Shown here piece by piece: positions 54,101-63,708 of a DNA stretch of 64,000 nt (within the stretch, counting starts at the first letter, position 1; each line of letters starts with the position of its first letter). The notes under the pieces are model-generated. The model saw only the letters and a program-made list of their open reading frames with translations, was not told where the DNA came from and did no database searches. The DNA comes from Naegleria lovaniensis (lineage: Eukaryota; Heterolobosea; Eutetramitea; Acrasida; Naegleriidae): positions 1 to 64,000 of the forward strand of contig NW_025407846.1 in assembly GCF_003324165.1 (NCBI RefSeq), given 5' to 3'. Both the position numbers and the translations under genes were made by a program.

Positions 54101-54466
54101 GTGTTCAGAACCGCTTGTAAAATAAAAATGAACACCAAACACATGACAGGGAACAACAACTGACAAAGGTTTGTTCTAGGATTGGTGTGTGTTTGAATAA
54201 ATAACATGTAAATTGTGAATCCAAACATGTCAAGAAAATTTTCATCAAATTCATATAATAAATACAACATGCAATGACTAAATGGTTTGTACATACTTGT
54301 ATTGCCTAAATTGTAGAAATAGAGATTTCAAAAACAAGGCCCTGATTTGGTTCAAATCTCTCGCTACTGAATTCTGCATGATCAAATCAGCAGCTTCGGT
54401 GTTATTGGCAGTGTTCGGATCAAATTGAACTTGTTTCTTTTCTTCAATCACGACTGATTGTTGCAT
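51128..54466 (-). CDS. ABCA-type half-size ABC transporter, four exons
   Basis: Minus-strand exons are 54466-54297, 54175-53109, 53022-52250 and 52150-51128 (introns 121, 86, 99 nt; GT-AG, all in phase), giving 1,010 residues. One transmembrane domain with a large extracytoplasmic loop (about 85-330) is followed by one ATPase domain. Walker A 'GMNGAGKSTT' (about 666-675) is split by the third intron. Signature 'LSGGMKRRLS' is near 770, Walker B 'KIILLDEPTTGLDP' near 790 and the switch His in 'VILTTHSMEEAD' near 824. This is the A-subfamily arrangement (TMD then NBD), generally moving lipids. Being half-size it should dimerise. The N-terminal 'RQYKTNLCQLLFP' is typical of ABCA amoebal members. 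Confidence 0.9.
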
Positions 54467-54900
54467 CTTTACCGGTAATGTACAAACAAAACTGAATAAT
54501 AATAAATATACTACAACACAATGTTGTTGTGCTATACTAAATAAATTAATAAATACAGGACAAGAGCAACAACAACAAAATCTTTAGAAATCAACCTCCA
54601 CACAAAATCGGAATCTGAATTTCAGTGGAATGATGATGATGTTGAACGAGAGAGTTGTTGTTATTGTTGTGCGTTTTTTCTATCATTCCCACAAAAAATT
54701 TAGAGAGAGAACTGGCCCACCAATCCTGGCGGACATGCGTCTGGACATTAGAATCCTTGAACTCGAGCCAGAGAAGAAAGGTGCGAGATAGAGTTGGAAT
54801 CTGTTCCTTCATGAACCTTTTCAAATTTGAAAGAGCGTCGAGTATGGGGATAGGGTCTTTCAAAAGTTGTATCATAGGTTGCAACGCGTTTCAGGTCTAC
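54467..54900. other. Intergenic region between ABCA start and DUF1294 stop
   Basis: A 434-bp space between two minus-strand genes. A 97-codon minus-strand frame (54591-54884) has no recognised domain and ends in a His/Asn-rich stretch; it is not called. The remainder should carry the ABCA promoter and the DUF1294 3' UTR. Confidence 0.4.
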
Positions 54901-55354
54901 TCATTGTTTCCATTTTGATGGAAATCGAGACATGCACTCATGATGCAGCATCATGGCTCCCAAGACCATCAACCAAAACTTCCATTTCCGTGTTTNNNNN
55001 NNNNNTATGGCAACAACCGATCATTCCGAGCCAACCACCCCAAAATCCACCTAGGACAACGCTCACGAACAAGGTGAGCTCGGGAATTCGATGTGAAGCG
55101 TTTTGGCACGACACAGCCAATAATTTGTCGAATAGAAACAAGCAAAACGTGCACACGGACCAAAAACCATGAAAATAGGTCGTGCATGAAGTAGAGAATG
55201 AAAAGCGATTCAATAGTTGTAATTTACGTTCTGAAAATAATGTTGGAAATGAAAAGTATAACAGCAAGGCTAAATTGACCACTCCGAAAATGATGATGAA
55301 ACACAGAGTGAAGAATTTGGATCGAGTGAAATACATGCCACATAATTTGGCCAT
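54901..55354 (-). CDS. DUF1294 family membrane protein, interrupted by the 10-N gap
   Basis: The minus-strand frame from ATG 55354 reads 'MAKLCGMYFTRSKFFTLCF...' with an N-terminal membrane helix, then 'FCLFLFDKLLAVSC', 'RIPELTLFVSVVLGGFWGG' and 'WLGMIGCCH' up to the N block. After the block the same protein resumes as 'TRKWKFWLMVLGAMML' and ends 'FPSKWKQ' at 54901. DUF1294 proteins have exactly this order: (Y/F)DK, R-(I/V)-P-E, a Gly-rich helix and an H-K-T-R-K motif. Deleting the ten N gives codons for H-K-T-R-K and a continuous 147-residue frame. The biochemical role of the family is unknown; it is a small integral membrane protein. Start follows five A. Confidence 0.78.
54996..55005. other. 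Assembly gap (10 N)
   Basis: A run of ten N inside the DUF1294 gene. The coding frame is restored when the block is removed, so its true length is probably zero. Confidence 0.95.
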
Positions 55355-55850
55355 TTTTTGCTAGTTATTGGAATTGTGTATGTAATTTAATGGAATTCCA
55401 AACTTGAAATTTTGGATCATTGGATGACAAGTTCAACATGGGGATGGATATAATTTGGCAAGGAAATGAACAATCACACTCATGTGGTTCAACAATTGTT
55501 TGGATTGTGGTGGACAACCAAAATTTACTTAAAAGGGTAAATTGAACAAATGTCCCACATGATGCGTTAGGTTGAATTTCCTTCATTCGAATGAACGTGA
55601 CAAATCATGAATTGAGTTTGCAAAGACAGGCAATACGGACGTTCAACTTGAAAAAAGAATTTCGAAACTACAAAACCATTTGAATGCTTTTCGCAGTAGG
55701 AAGGACTTGTTCCCGTTTTAACATTGCATTCTCCTTGATTCTCCTTACCTGTTCAACCATCACTTGAGTTGCCAAGCATCATTACAAAAAAACAATCACA
55801 CTCATTATTCACTTTTTCAATCTAACTATTATTGTATCAATCCTCGGACC
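55355..55850. promoter_or_regulatory. Divergent region between DUF1294 and SELENOO genes
   Basis: These 496 bp separate divergent starts. No supported gene. Both promoters should be here; the stretch just before 55851 is rich in C, A and T and has an open frame only from a TTG. Confidence 0.4.
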
Positions 55851-57998
55851 ATGAAGAAGGTATTGAACACAGCATCATCATCCTCTACCCCTTCTTCAAT
55901 CATGATCACGAAACTTTTTGATCAATTTAATTTTGTAAATACCTTTACCAAACAAGTGATTGGAGAGCATGAGGCTCCTATTACTTCTTCATCAACCAAC
56001 AAGACAACACATCTCGTCGGAACCACTCAATCACGGCAGGTTCCTCATGCCATGTATTCCTTTGTTCATCCAACACCGTTAGAATTACCTGAATATGAAT
56101 ATGATCACTCGACTGGAAAGCTTACTTTGGATCGATTCAATAGACCCAAACACTCAACCACGAATATTACTTCCAAGTCATCATCCCAAGAAGAAGATGA
56201 CGATGAATGGTCTGGCTTTACAAAATTTGAATTTGTCATTGCCAGTAATGAAGTCGCTCGGGATTGTTTCGGAGTGGATTTATTGGAACAACAAAACCGT
56301 TCAAACAAATCATTCATGACTCTTCAAGATTTAGAACAGATATGTGCACAAGAAGAGAATCGGAAATTTCCTCAACGTTTGGCCAATATTCTCTCTGGTT
56401 ATGAATTACTTTCGAATACTCAATATTATGCTCATTGTTATGGAGGTTTTCAGTTTGGACACTATGCCGGTCAATTGGGTGATGGAAGAGCAATTAGTAT
56501 GGGTCAAATTGATGCTTCATCATCCTCGAATGGTAATACTGGTTCATCTTCTCCTCGATTGGTTGAGCTGCAGTTTAAGGGTGCAGGACCAACTCCATTT
56601 TCGAGGAATGCAGATGGTAGGGCTGTATTAAGATCTTCCATTAGAGAGTTTTTAGCGAGTGAATTTATGAATAAGATTGGAGTGGCAACTACGAGAGCAT
56701 TTAGTTTGGTTCGATCGAAGGACAGAGCTGTGTTGCGAGATGAATTTTACAATGGAAATCCAAAATATGAATATGGAGCTATTGTCATGCGTGTAGCTCC
56801 AACGTTTGTTCGATTTGGATCCTTTGAGGTGTTCTTATATCGATTTGGACAACAAGAGCGTGAGTTCTATGAAAAAGAAGTGAAAAATATTGACATTTTA
56901 GCGAAATATGTCATTAAGAACCATTATTCACATTTATTGACTCCAGATTGTATAGATACGAGTACCGGAGAGGTCACACTAAACAATACCGTTCGAGAAG
57001 CATTTGCAAAGGAAGTGGTAAGACGAACTGCTAAATTGACTGCCGATTGGATGTCGAGTGGTTTTGTACATGGCGTCTTGAACACAGATAACATGTCCAT
57101 TTTGGGAGTTACCATTGACTATGGTCCATTTGGATTTATGGACTATTACAATGAAGACTTTGTACCAAACAATAGTGACGATGAAGGACGCTATCGCTAC
57201 AAGAATCAACCTGCCATTTGTTATTGGAATTTACAAAAATTAATGAGAGCATTGATACCAACCTTCTTACCCGACTCGACTGACTACTTTACCAAGGTCC
57301 TCTCCATTTATGCTCCACATTTCGAGCATTATTACTTGTTAAATTTCAGAAAGAAGCTTGGATTAATTCCGTATAATGTACCCGAAGTGGACACCAAAGT
57401 CGATGTGACTGATTTCAACATGTTCCAAGGTGATAGCGACTCTTTGAGAGAAAAAGACTGGGAACTCATTGAGGGTTTACTTGTTTGGATGCACACATAT
57501 AAGGCTGATTTTACCAACTTTTTCAGAGCTCTCTCTGATTTGGACAAGAATAACAACGAGCCCTCAGAGACCTTAATTGAAACACTAATGGCCACATTGG
57601 AACCAAGAGTGAATAGTAGCGCAAGTAGCTGCAGTAGAACCGGTCAAGTTTCAAACACGAATGTATTAGATACCAATGACTTGGAACTGGCCACTCAATC
57701 ACTCAAGCAAATTCTCACTCAATACACACAACGTCTCTCTCATGAATCCATGTCACACTTGTCCAACGAAGACAGAAAATCTCTCATGGACAAGATGAAT
57801 CCAAGATATATTTTACGAAATTATTTAGTACAACAAGTCATTGAAGCTGCTGAACGATTCGATTACGAACCTCTCTACGAGTATTATGATATTTTGTTAA
57901 ATCCCTATGTGCAACATCAGGATCCAGAGATTGATCAAAAGTATGCTGCTAATGCCCCAGTGAGTGCACGATGCTTAAAGTTGAGTTGTAGCTCTTAA
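55851..57998 (+). CDS. SELENOO: SELENOO/YdiU (UPF0061) protein AMPylase
   Basis: This 715-residue pseudokinase-fold protein belongs to the SelO family, which transfers AMP rather than phosphate to Ser/Thr/Tyr, mostly in mitochondria. Visible hallmarks are 'YGGFQFGHYAGQLGDGRA', the ATP-site Lys243 in 'LQFKGAGPTPFSR', 'RSSIREFLASEFM', the catalytic-loop Asp413 in 'HGVLNTDNMSI' and the metal Asp423 in 'IDYGPFGFMD'. The protein ends 'LKLSCSS': Cys713, third from the end, sits where vertebrate SELENOO has selenocysteine, so this is the Cys form. The first 60 residues are Ser/Thr-rich with Lys and could be a mitochondrial presequence. The first in-frame ATG is 55851. Confidence 0.93.
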   Translation: MKKVLNTASSSSTPSSIMITKLFDQFNFVNTFTKQVIGEHEAPITSSSTNKTTHLVGTTQSRQVPHAMYSFVHPTPLELPEYEYDHSTGKLTLDRFNRPKHSTTNITSKSSSQEEDDDEWSGFTKFEFVIASNEVARDCFGVDLLEQQNRSNKSFMTLQDLEQICAQEENRKFPQRLANILSGYELLSNTQYYAHCYGGFQFGHYAGQLGDGRAISMGQIDASSSSNGNTGSSSPRLVELQFKGAGPTPFSRNADGRAVLRSSIREFLASEFMNKIGVATTRAFSLVRSKDRAVLRDEFYNGNPKYEYGAIVMRVAPTFVRFGSFEVFLYRFGQQEREFYEKEVKNIDILAKYVIKNHYSHLLTPDCIDTSTGEVTLNNTVREAFAKEVVRRTAKLTADWMSSGFVHGVLNTDNMSILGVTIDYGPFGFMDYYNEDFVPNNSDDEGRYRYKNQPAICYWNLQKLMRALIPTFLPDSTDYFTKVLSIYAPHFEHYYLLNFRKKLGLIPYNVPEVDTKVDVTDFNMFQGDSDSLREKDWELIEGLLVWMHTYKADFTNFFRALSDLDKNNNEPSETLIETLMATLEPRVNSSASSCSRTGQVSNTNVLDTNDLELATQSLKQILTQYTQRLSHESMSHLSNEDRKSLMDKMNPRYILRNYLVQQVIEAAERFDYEPLYEYYDILLNPYVQHQDPEIDQKYAANAPVSARCLKLSCSS

Positions 57999-58086
57999 GA
58001 TTATAATATTTCAATGTGAATATAAAGGAAATTGTTATGAATACTCCATTACAATAATTCACGGGTGGCCAACTCCTTCAGTAAAA

Positions 58087-59653
58087 ATGACCAAGATTCG
58101 AGACAAGATTCTTCGCGAGCGGACAAGGTGTTTCAGCTCATTTTTCAACCCCGACGATTTTCGAAAATTGTTATCAGAGATAGTTAAACACAACAAACAA
58201 GCCTTCAATAAATCTGATTTCTTGAGAGTAGATTCTCTATGCGTTCTAGTTATACATACTCTTTGTTGGTGAAGTTATATGAAGTAAAAAGTGAGAACGA
58301 GCCTTTGAAAAAAGTGTGCATTCGTCAGAGTTGATTTAAACACAATTCTCATCATTATCGATTACAACTTTTGCAAAATACTAATTGTTCACACATGTTT
58401 AGATTTAGATTTACCGAGAAAACTTGTCGATTTGAATGAGCTTTGTGTGAATTTTACACTCTCAGTTTGTATCAAAACAGCACAGGAGCAAGGCAGGAAT
58501 TTTTGCGTTTGTAAAAAGAAAAATGGGCATGTTGCTGCTGTTCACTCAATGCAAAATTTAGTACTCCACAAAATATCACAATTTTCGGAGTGGATTACAA
58601 GAAGCCTCTACTTTGCAACACACCAAATATATTACTGAATATATTAAAAACAATTCAATAGATACATCATTACCTATTACTCTCGCAATTCAACGGCAAC
58701 CAAAGGGTAACCAAGCACAATCAATAACAGGACTTAACTTGAATAATTTAAGATCAAAATTGCCTATTGAAGGGCATGTGAATTTGCCAAAGAATTTTTC
58801 GGAAAGTTTTCTGAATTTAATCATGACAATATTGCCTTTGTTGATTCTCTCCGATTAATGAAATCAGAATCGACTTTACACAATTGTCTTCCTTGGAAAA
58901 TGACAAAGAAAGGGAAATCTAAACCAGTTTTTGCTGAGGATGATAATTGAACACTTTAATTTAGGAAATGTCAACAATTCACATTGTGCATTTTATGATG
59001 CTATTGGATTGCTTAATATTTTGATCAAGTTTTATGGAAATCTCGACGATGCATTGAAAGCTATCGAGTACTTCAATACCAACCAACTTAAAAGGAAAAG
59101 AGAGAAAATTAATGACAGTAATGATGATGAACACAAAGCAAAGAAGAAAGTTGGATGTAGATGTAAAAAAGGAAATTGTTTGAATTGTAATTGTGCCAAG
59201 CTTGGAAGAATATGTGATGCAACTTGTGGGTGCAATTCAGAAATTTGCAAACGGAGACAGTGTTAAGTTTGTTCCAACTACACGGAACTAATATTGTGTT
59301 CCTGTTGTTCTGATATTGTTTGTGAACGATGCTCTTACAATGGAGAATGTCAACGATGTTCTATATTCATAGTTTATCATTGCAAATGTTGTCACAGACT
59401 AACCAATGCCGTTTCTAAATACCTTCAATGTCAAAATTCAACATGTTGCAAATGTAAGATCTGCCATCCAAACATGCCAACATTGCTGTGCAATTCATGC
59501 CACAAGCCCTGTTTATCACTAACTTCATGCAAGGATTGTGTCTTGAAAGTATGTAATGACTGTTTGAGAGAGAGATGGTGTCGATCATGTGGTTGTGATG
59601 AGGGGAATGGTTGTCTTCAACTCAGTCACAATTCCAGTCCTCCATGGACGTGA
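58087..59653 (+). pseudogene. Decayed DEDDh-exonuclease / CXC Cys-rich gene
   Basis: Adjacent plus-strand frames carry pieces of one protein order but no single frame spans them. The N-terminal piece starts at ATG 58087. An open stretch from about 58331 to 58638 has no domain. At about 58785-58950 a frame reads 'HDNIAFVDSLRLMK', and a different frame at 58950-59266 continues 'NVNNSHCAFYDAIGLLN', together resembling the last motifs of a DEDDh 3'-5' exonuclease. A tesmin/TSO1-like CXC motif follows ('GCRCKKGNCLNCNCAKLGR'). After one TAA at 59264 the same frame goes on to a Cys-rich zinc-binding tail to 59653. Frame changes or unrecognised introns could both explain this; decay is more likely, since no good splice sites bridge the pieces. 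Confidence 0.5.
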
Positions 59654-59915
59654 CAAATTTTTAAGAAGTAGCTACCATGGCTCTTGTAATGCCAATTCAA
59701 CATATTGACGCACCAATAGTGATGTGGTGTTTCCTTTATGTGTCAGAAACAATCAGTTGCATTGGCAGGTTTTGATGGATTGAAACCATCATAAAATCAT
59801 CCTATGATCGTTGTGTTATTAAAATTCCCAGCGAAAAGTTTTCTCGTAGCTTGACGTGTTCACGAAAAAATACGCTCGAGTTGTCCACCCGTGCAATAAT
59901 TAACTCAAAAAAAAA

Positions 59916-62030
59916 ATGTTTAATTTTCTTTTTGCATCATCCAAACATGACCTCTCCGATGAATCCATTAAACATCTACTCAAAATAACCCGAGAATTTT
60001 TAAATAATACATCTACAGATCCAACGCTCAAGCTTGACTTGTTAAAAGAAATTGTAAATTCATTGCAATCCATTCAACAGATTATTGAACGTCAAGCCTC
60101 CTCCGTTCAATGCAAAACGAAAATTTTCGGAATTTTGGAAATGGATGCAGATCTAATCGAAGCTGAAATTGCTTCATTAAAGTATTCAAATCATGCTTTG
60201 CAAAAAACGACAATTATGGAAAAGATGGCACAACTTGGCGAATTGTTTTTTCGGATCATTTGGAAGTACAGAGCAGATTTGGTTGTACAATGTTTGTCCG
60301 ACAATCCACTGACATTGGATGGTTTACTCAAACGCAGCGTTTTGAAATCTGTACTTTCCATATCCTTTCATGTATTACTACAGGCTACCTCACAAATGAT
60401 GACCAGAGGTTCAAACAAGGAGGAGCAAATATTGAAAACGCTGCAAGAACGTGCAAGAACAATAATTTTGGATATTGTCTTATTTCATGAAAGTTTGGAA
60501 TGGATCAGTGGAACAACAACTTCAAACAACTTGAGAATGGAGACTAAACTTGAAGAGCTCACAAAGAAAAATACACAAGGACAACGATACTCATTGGATT
60601 TAATGGCACTATGTATGCATCATTGGAGACAACAATGTAAATCATCGTGCAATGTATTTATTTCTCACAGGTTTTTATCCCTTCATATGGAAAATATTAT
60701 TTTATTATTTTCAAGAGTTGAAAGGAAGCATTTCAGAGATTCAGTACTTTTCAGCATTTCGAGTCTGGGTAGTATCAATCTTAACAAGTTCCAAGTGGTA
60801 CAGGATACAAATATTCTTTTTAAATGGGTTTGCACATGTTCGTTAATATGTTGCTTTAAGAACAATGTATCCATCTCGATGGATTTTTGTAATGTTTTAA
60901 TTTCCAAATTTACTGACACGGAACCCCTACAGGAGAGTTCAATTTTGTTGGAATATATTGTGTCACGCATTGAAAAACTATATGAAATAATTATTCCTAC
61001 ACAAGACTATAATAATTCCAAGCTAACATACATTGACAACCTATTAATTTTACAACATTATCCCTTTGACTTGTTAATAACCATCGAAAAAGGTAATTCT
61101 TTCGAGATTATTTTAGGAATTGACCTGATTGTCAAAACATTGCTGTTGAATGAGTTAAACCTTAAGGACAACCAATGGGTTTCCAGAGCAATGCAGTTTA
61201 TTACACAATTTAACTTGCAAGAAGCAGTTGTTGAGATTCTAACACGTTGCATGATAGAAATAGGCCATGAAATTCCTCCGAAAACGTCACTGCGTTCCTT
61301 TCGAGCGTACTATTCAATCATTTTACACTGTTCAGAGATGGAAATTGATAAATTCCAGGTCATTGTTCCAAAGCTCCTGGAAACCATAGACACTATGATT
61401 CATGAAGGAAAAACCATTAACAGAACAGCATGTGACCGATTACAAAATGTGTCAGATTTTTCATTACTTGTCAAATCATGCCTTGACATGTTTTGCAACT
61501 GTATGAATGACATTTATCCTGCTCGTTCTAGAATTTTACTGTCCATCATGAGTTACTCGCTGGCCCAATACATGACACCGTTCCAGTTCCAGCGAGATGG
61601 CTCTGAAATTATTTACAAACAATTACTGCTCTTAAGCCAGTTTGGTCATGTATTGTTCCCACCAAGCATTTTTCTCCAGCATAATACCACCTATCCATCA
61701 TTGATGTTATTGCATAGGTTTTTCAACTTTCTCATTCTGAGACAACCATTCACCCGAGAGGCCATGAATGTTGATTTCTTTCGACTGTGTTCAGAATTTG
61801 GATTTCAGGAGATGGTAGACAGCTTTTTGAAACAATTGGCGTTTATTGACAATATTCAAAATGGAAGGAATTTTGATTGGCCCATGAAAAAAGTCAATGG
61901 TTGGAATGAAGTGTTGTATGCGAATGTGATTCGAAAGTTTAAGGATCAACTTGTGAAAGCCCAAGCTTTACATCTACTTGTGGATGTAGAAATTCTTTTT
62001 ACTGATTCATTTGTCCATGAAATCGAATGA
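59916..62030 (+). CDS. Hypothetical 704-residue helical protein
   Basis: I do not recognise this protein. It is a complete single-exon frame whose ATG follows nine A residues. The sequence is almost entirely amphipathic helix with regular Leu/Ile spacing (for example 'LLKEIVNSLQSIQQIIERQ', 'ILLEYIVSRIEKLYEIIIP'). It has no low-complexity tracts, signal peptide or membrane segment, which suggests an ARM/HEAT-like alpha solenoid or a subunit of a large complex. Base and codon character match its neighbours. It converges on the G-alpha gene with 74 bp between stops. Confidence 0.7.
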   Translation: MFNFLFASSKHDLSDESIKHLLKITREFLNNTSTDPTLKLDLLKEIVNSLQSIQQIIERQASSVQCKTKIFGILEMDADLIEAEIASLKYSNHALQKTTIMEKMAQLGELFFRIIWKYRADLVVQCLSDNPLTLDGLLKRSVLKSVLSISFHVLLQATSQMMTRGSNKEEQILKTLQERARTIILDIVLFHESLEWISGTTTSNNLRMETKLEELTKKNTQGQRYSLDLMALCMHHWRQQCKSSCNVFISHRFLSLHMENIILLFSRVERKHFRDSVLFSISSLGSINLNKFQVVQDTNILFKWVCTCSLICCFKNNVSISMDFCNVLISKFTDTEPLQESSILLEYIVSRIEKLYEIIIPTQDYNNSKLTYIDNLLILQHYPFDLLITIEKGNSFEIILGIDLIVKTLLLNELNLKDNQWVSRAMQFITQFNLQEAVVEILTRCMIEIGHEIPPKTSLRSFRAYYSIILHCSEMEIDKFQVIVPKLLETIDTMIHEGKTINRTACDRLQNVSDFSLLVKSCLDMFCNCMNDIYPARSRILLSIMSYSLAQYMTPFQFQRDGSEIIYKQLLLLSQFGHVLFPPSIFLQHNTTYPSLMLLHRFFNFLILRQPFTREAMNVDFFRLCSEFGFQEMVDSFLKQLAFIDNIQNGRNFDWPMKKVNGWNEVLYANVIRKFKDQLVKAQALHLLVDVEILFTDSFVHEIE

Positions 62031-62104
62031 TGGAAAAAAGTGCTGAACTGTCATTACTTTTGACGATCGGTTGAAAAACACAATGATATTTGTAAAAGGA
62101 ACAA

Positions 62105-63496
62105 TTACGCATCTTTAATCAGAATTGAATCAAGTATTTCTGACATTTGACTTTTGGCATCTTGTCGATCCAATGCATTGATCATGAAATGTTTTGTAAT
62201 TTGTCCTTCTAGATCCATTTCTAAATATCGATCCACAATAATCTGAATGAGTTCATCGACTTGGTTATCACTAGAAATATCCACAGATATGGAAGCTGGT
62301 AGCATGACAGATCGTAGAATGCTTAATCGGTTTTCCTGAACGATTTTCTGTTTAAATCGATCCACGTTAGTAAAAACAACAAAAACATCCTTGTTCTTAA
62401 TGTGTTCACCATTCAACAATTCTTGAAACGTCGTTAATGACTCTTTAAAACGATTAGTTTTAGGATCTTCCCAACAAGATTCATCAAATTCTGCTAAAGA
62501 AATGACATAACAGAGAGCTTGACAACTTTTGAGAACTGCAGGCCACTTTTTTCTTTCACATCGATTTCCTCCAACATCGAGTAATACGAAGGGAATGTCA
62601 TTATATTTGTATTGCTTTCGTACGACACCAGTGGTCTTTTGGACAAATTTCACATAATCCTCCTCGGTTGGTGTATAGCTGTCAGCTGTCAATCTGGCAA
62701 ATTCTTGGACATAATATTCAATACAGTTAGAAATTGAAAAATTGAGTTCACTATACAAATGTAAATTATTCAACACATTCCGCACCTTCTCATCTCTCAA
62801 TAACTCCATCCATGTGCTTGGATCCACAATTCGATCTCCTAACATTTTATCACAACTATGTCTCTTTAAAAATGTTTTCATTTTCTGCGACACATTCCAA
62901 TCCACAATCGCCACACTCTTATCTTTTTGTTCTTTCAACACTCCCTCAAAGAAAACTCTCAACACTTCCACTAAATTCTGTTGAATAAATAATTTGGAAC
63001 TTGCCACTGCTTTTGCATGACATGCTTCTCCAAAGATCATTTCACATTGTCGGAACAGAGTTGATTTTCCACTTCCACAACATCCTAAAAAACAAATCTT
63101 TTTCAAAGGAAGGGTCTTTCCATTTACATGCACCACAGCATGATCATCATAATCAATATTTGTGGACATTCTCGGAGAAAGAGGTCCATTCGAGTTTGGA
63201 ATTGGAGAATTTGGAGTTAAAGAATTTGGAGTCAAGGAATTTGGAGATGTGGAAGAAGGAGGTGTTTTTGAAAAGAAATTCTTTTTGGGAGATGTCGATG
63301 GTTGGGAATCTGTGTTTTGTTTTTTGGTTGGGATGGGAATGAACATGGCATTTGATTGATGTGGAGGTTGTAGGTTGGAAGATGAAGACGAGTACGAATT
63401 GAACATGAAAGACTCATCGGATTCTTCTCCGCGTCTACTTTTGAACGAGGGTAATGGCAGAGAGAATTTTCTTCCTGTTGGGTGTTGTTTTGGCAT
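62105..63496 (-). CDS. Divergent heterotrimeric G-protein alpha subunit
   Basis: This 463-residue protein has a low-complexity N-terminal extension of about 130 residues and then a G-alpha domain containing both the Ras-like and helical parts. The P-loop is G138-C-C-G-S-G-K-S-T146. Switch I is 'VQKTTGVV' (285-292), switch II 'DVGGNRCERKKW' (307-318), and the base-recognition region 'VFTNVDRF' (374-381). Spacings between these motifs equal those in human G-alpha-i1. The residues for R178 and Q204 are Val285 and Asn311, and NKKD is T-N-V-D. The N-terminal MGxxxS myristoylation signal is absent. It is therefore probably a slow or non-hydrolysing G-alpha. Start 63496 follows five A and touches the SINE target site. 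Confidence 0.88.
   Translation of the reverse strand: MPKQHPTGRKFSLPLPSFKSRRGEESDESFMFNSYSSSSSNLQPPHQSNAMFIPIPTKKQNTDSQPSTSPKKNFFSKTPPSSTSPNSLTPNSLTPNSPIPNSNGPLSPRMSTNIDYDDHAVVHVNGKTLPLKKICFLGCCGSGKSTLFRQCEMIFGEACHAKAVASSKLFIQQNLVEVLRVFFEGVLKEQKDKSVAIVDWNVSQKMKTFLKRHSCDKMLGDRIVDPSTWMELLRDEKVRNVLNNLHLYSELNFSISNCIEYYVQEFARLTADSYTPTEEDYVKFVQKTTGVVRKQYKYNDIPFVLLDVGGNRCERKKWPAVLKSCQALCYVISLAEFDESCWEDPKTNRFKESLTTFQELLNGEHIKNKDVFVVFTNVDRFKQKIVQENRLSILRSVMLPASISVDISSDNQVDELIQIIVDRYLEMDLEGQITKHFMINALDRQDAKSQMSEILDSILIKDA
63207..63251. repeat. 15-bp tandem repeat in G-alpha N-terminus
   Basis: Three imperfect copies of a 15-bp unit beginning GAATTTGGAG, encoding on the minus strand a Pro/Asn/Ser 5-residue repeat (NSLTP, NSLTP) in the disordered extension. 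Probably expands by slippage. Confidence 0.75.
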
Positions 63497-63511
63497 TTTT
63501 TAAAGGCTATT

Positions 63512-63708
63512 AGTTGCCAAGTGTGGCTCAGTAGTCAAACCTCGACTACGGCAACCTCTGGTCGAGGGTTCAGTTCCGGTCCCCTACCGAATTGTTGAAG
63601 GTGGCTTCTGTTCGTAACGAAGTTTCTACGCTCTGATCCTGGAGTGCCTGCGAAGGAGACTGCTCAGCCCTGTTCCGTGCCACTGGCGCAAAGTCTAATA
63701 AATATCAA
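63512..63708 (+). mobile_element. tRNA-derived SINE with 17-bp target-site duplication
   Basis: A 197-bp non-coding insert is bounded by perfect 17-bp direct repeats (63495-63511 and 63709-63725: ATTTTTTAAAGGCTATT). Inside is a Pol III-type A box TGGCTCAGTAG (63524-63534) and a B box GGTTCAGTTCC (63567-63577, one mismatch to consensus), start to start 43 bp, as in tRNA genes. The part after about 63590 is unrelated to tRNA and ends in the AT-rich 'TAATAAATATCAA'. This is the layout of a tRNA-headed SINE mobilised by LINE machinery. The T-stem does not pair well, so it is not a working tRNA. The perfect duplication implies recent insertion, in the 5' leader of the G-alpha gene directly before its ATG. 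Confidence 0.8.

Noticed and set aside
54591-54884. 97-codon minus-strand frame 'MQPMIQLLKD...'
   Set aside because: No recognisable domain; it lies in the space between the DUF1294 stop and the ABCA start and ends in repeats of Asn and His encoded by simple sequence.
63517-63590. Possible functional tRNA gene at the SINE head
   Set aside because: A and B boxes are present at the right spacing, but the T-stem does not pair, no clean acceptor stem forms, and the segment continues into unrelated sequence within a target-site duplication.
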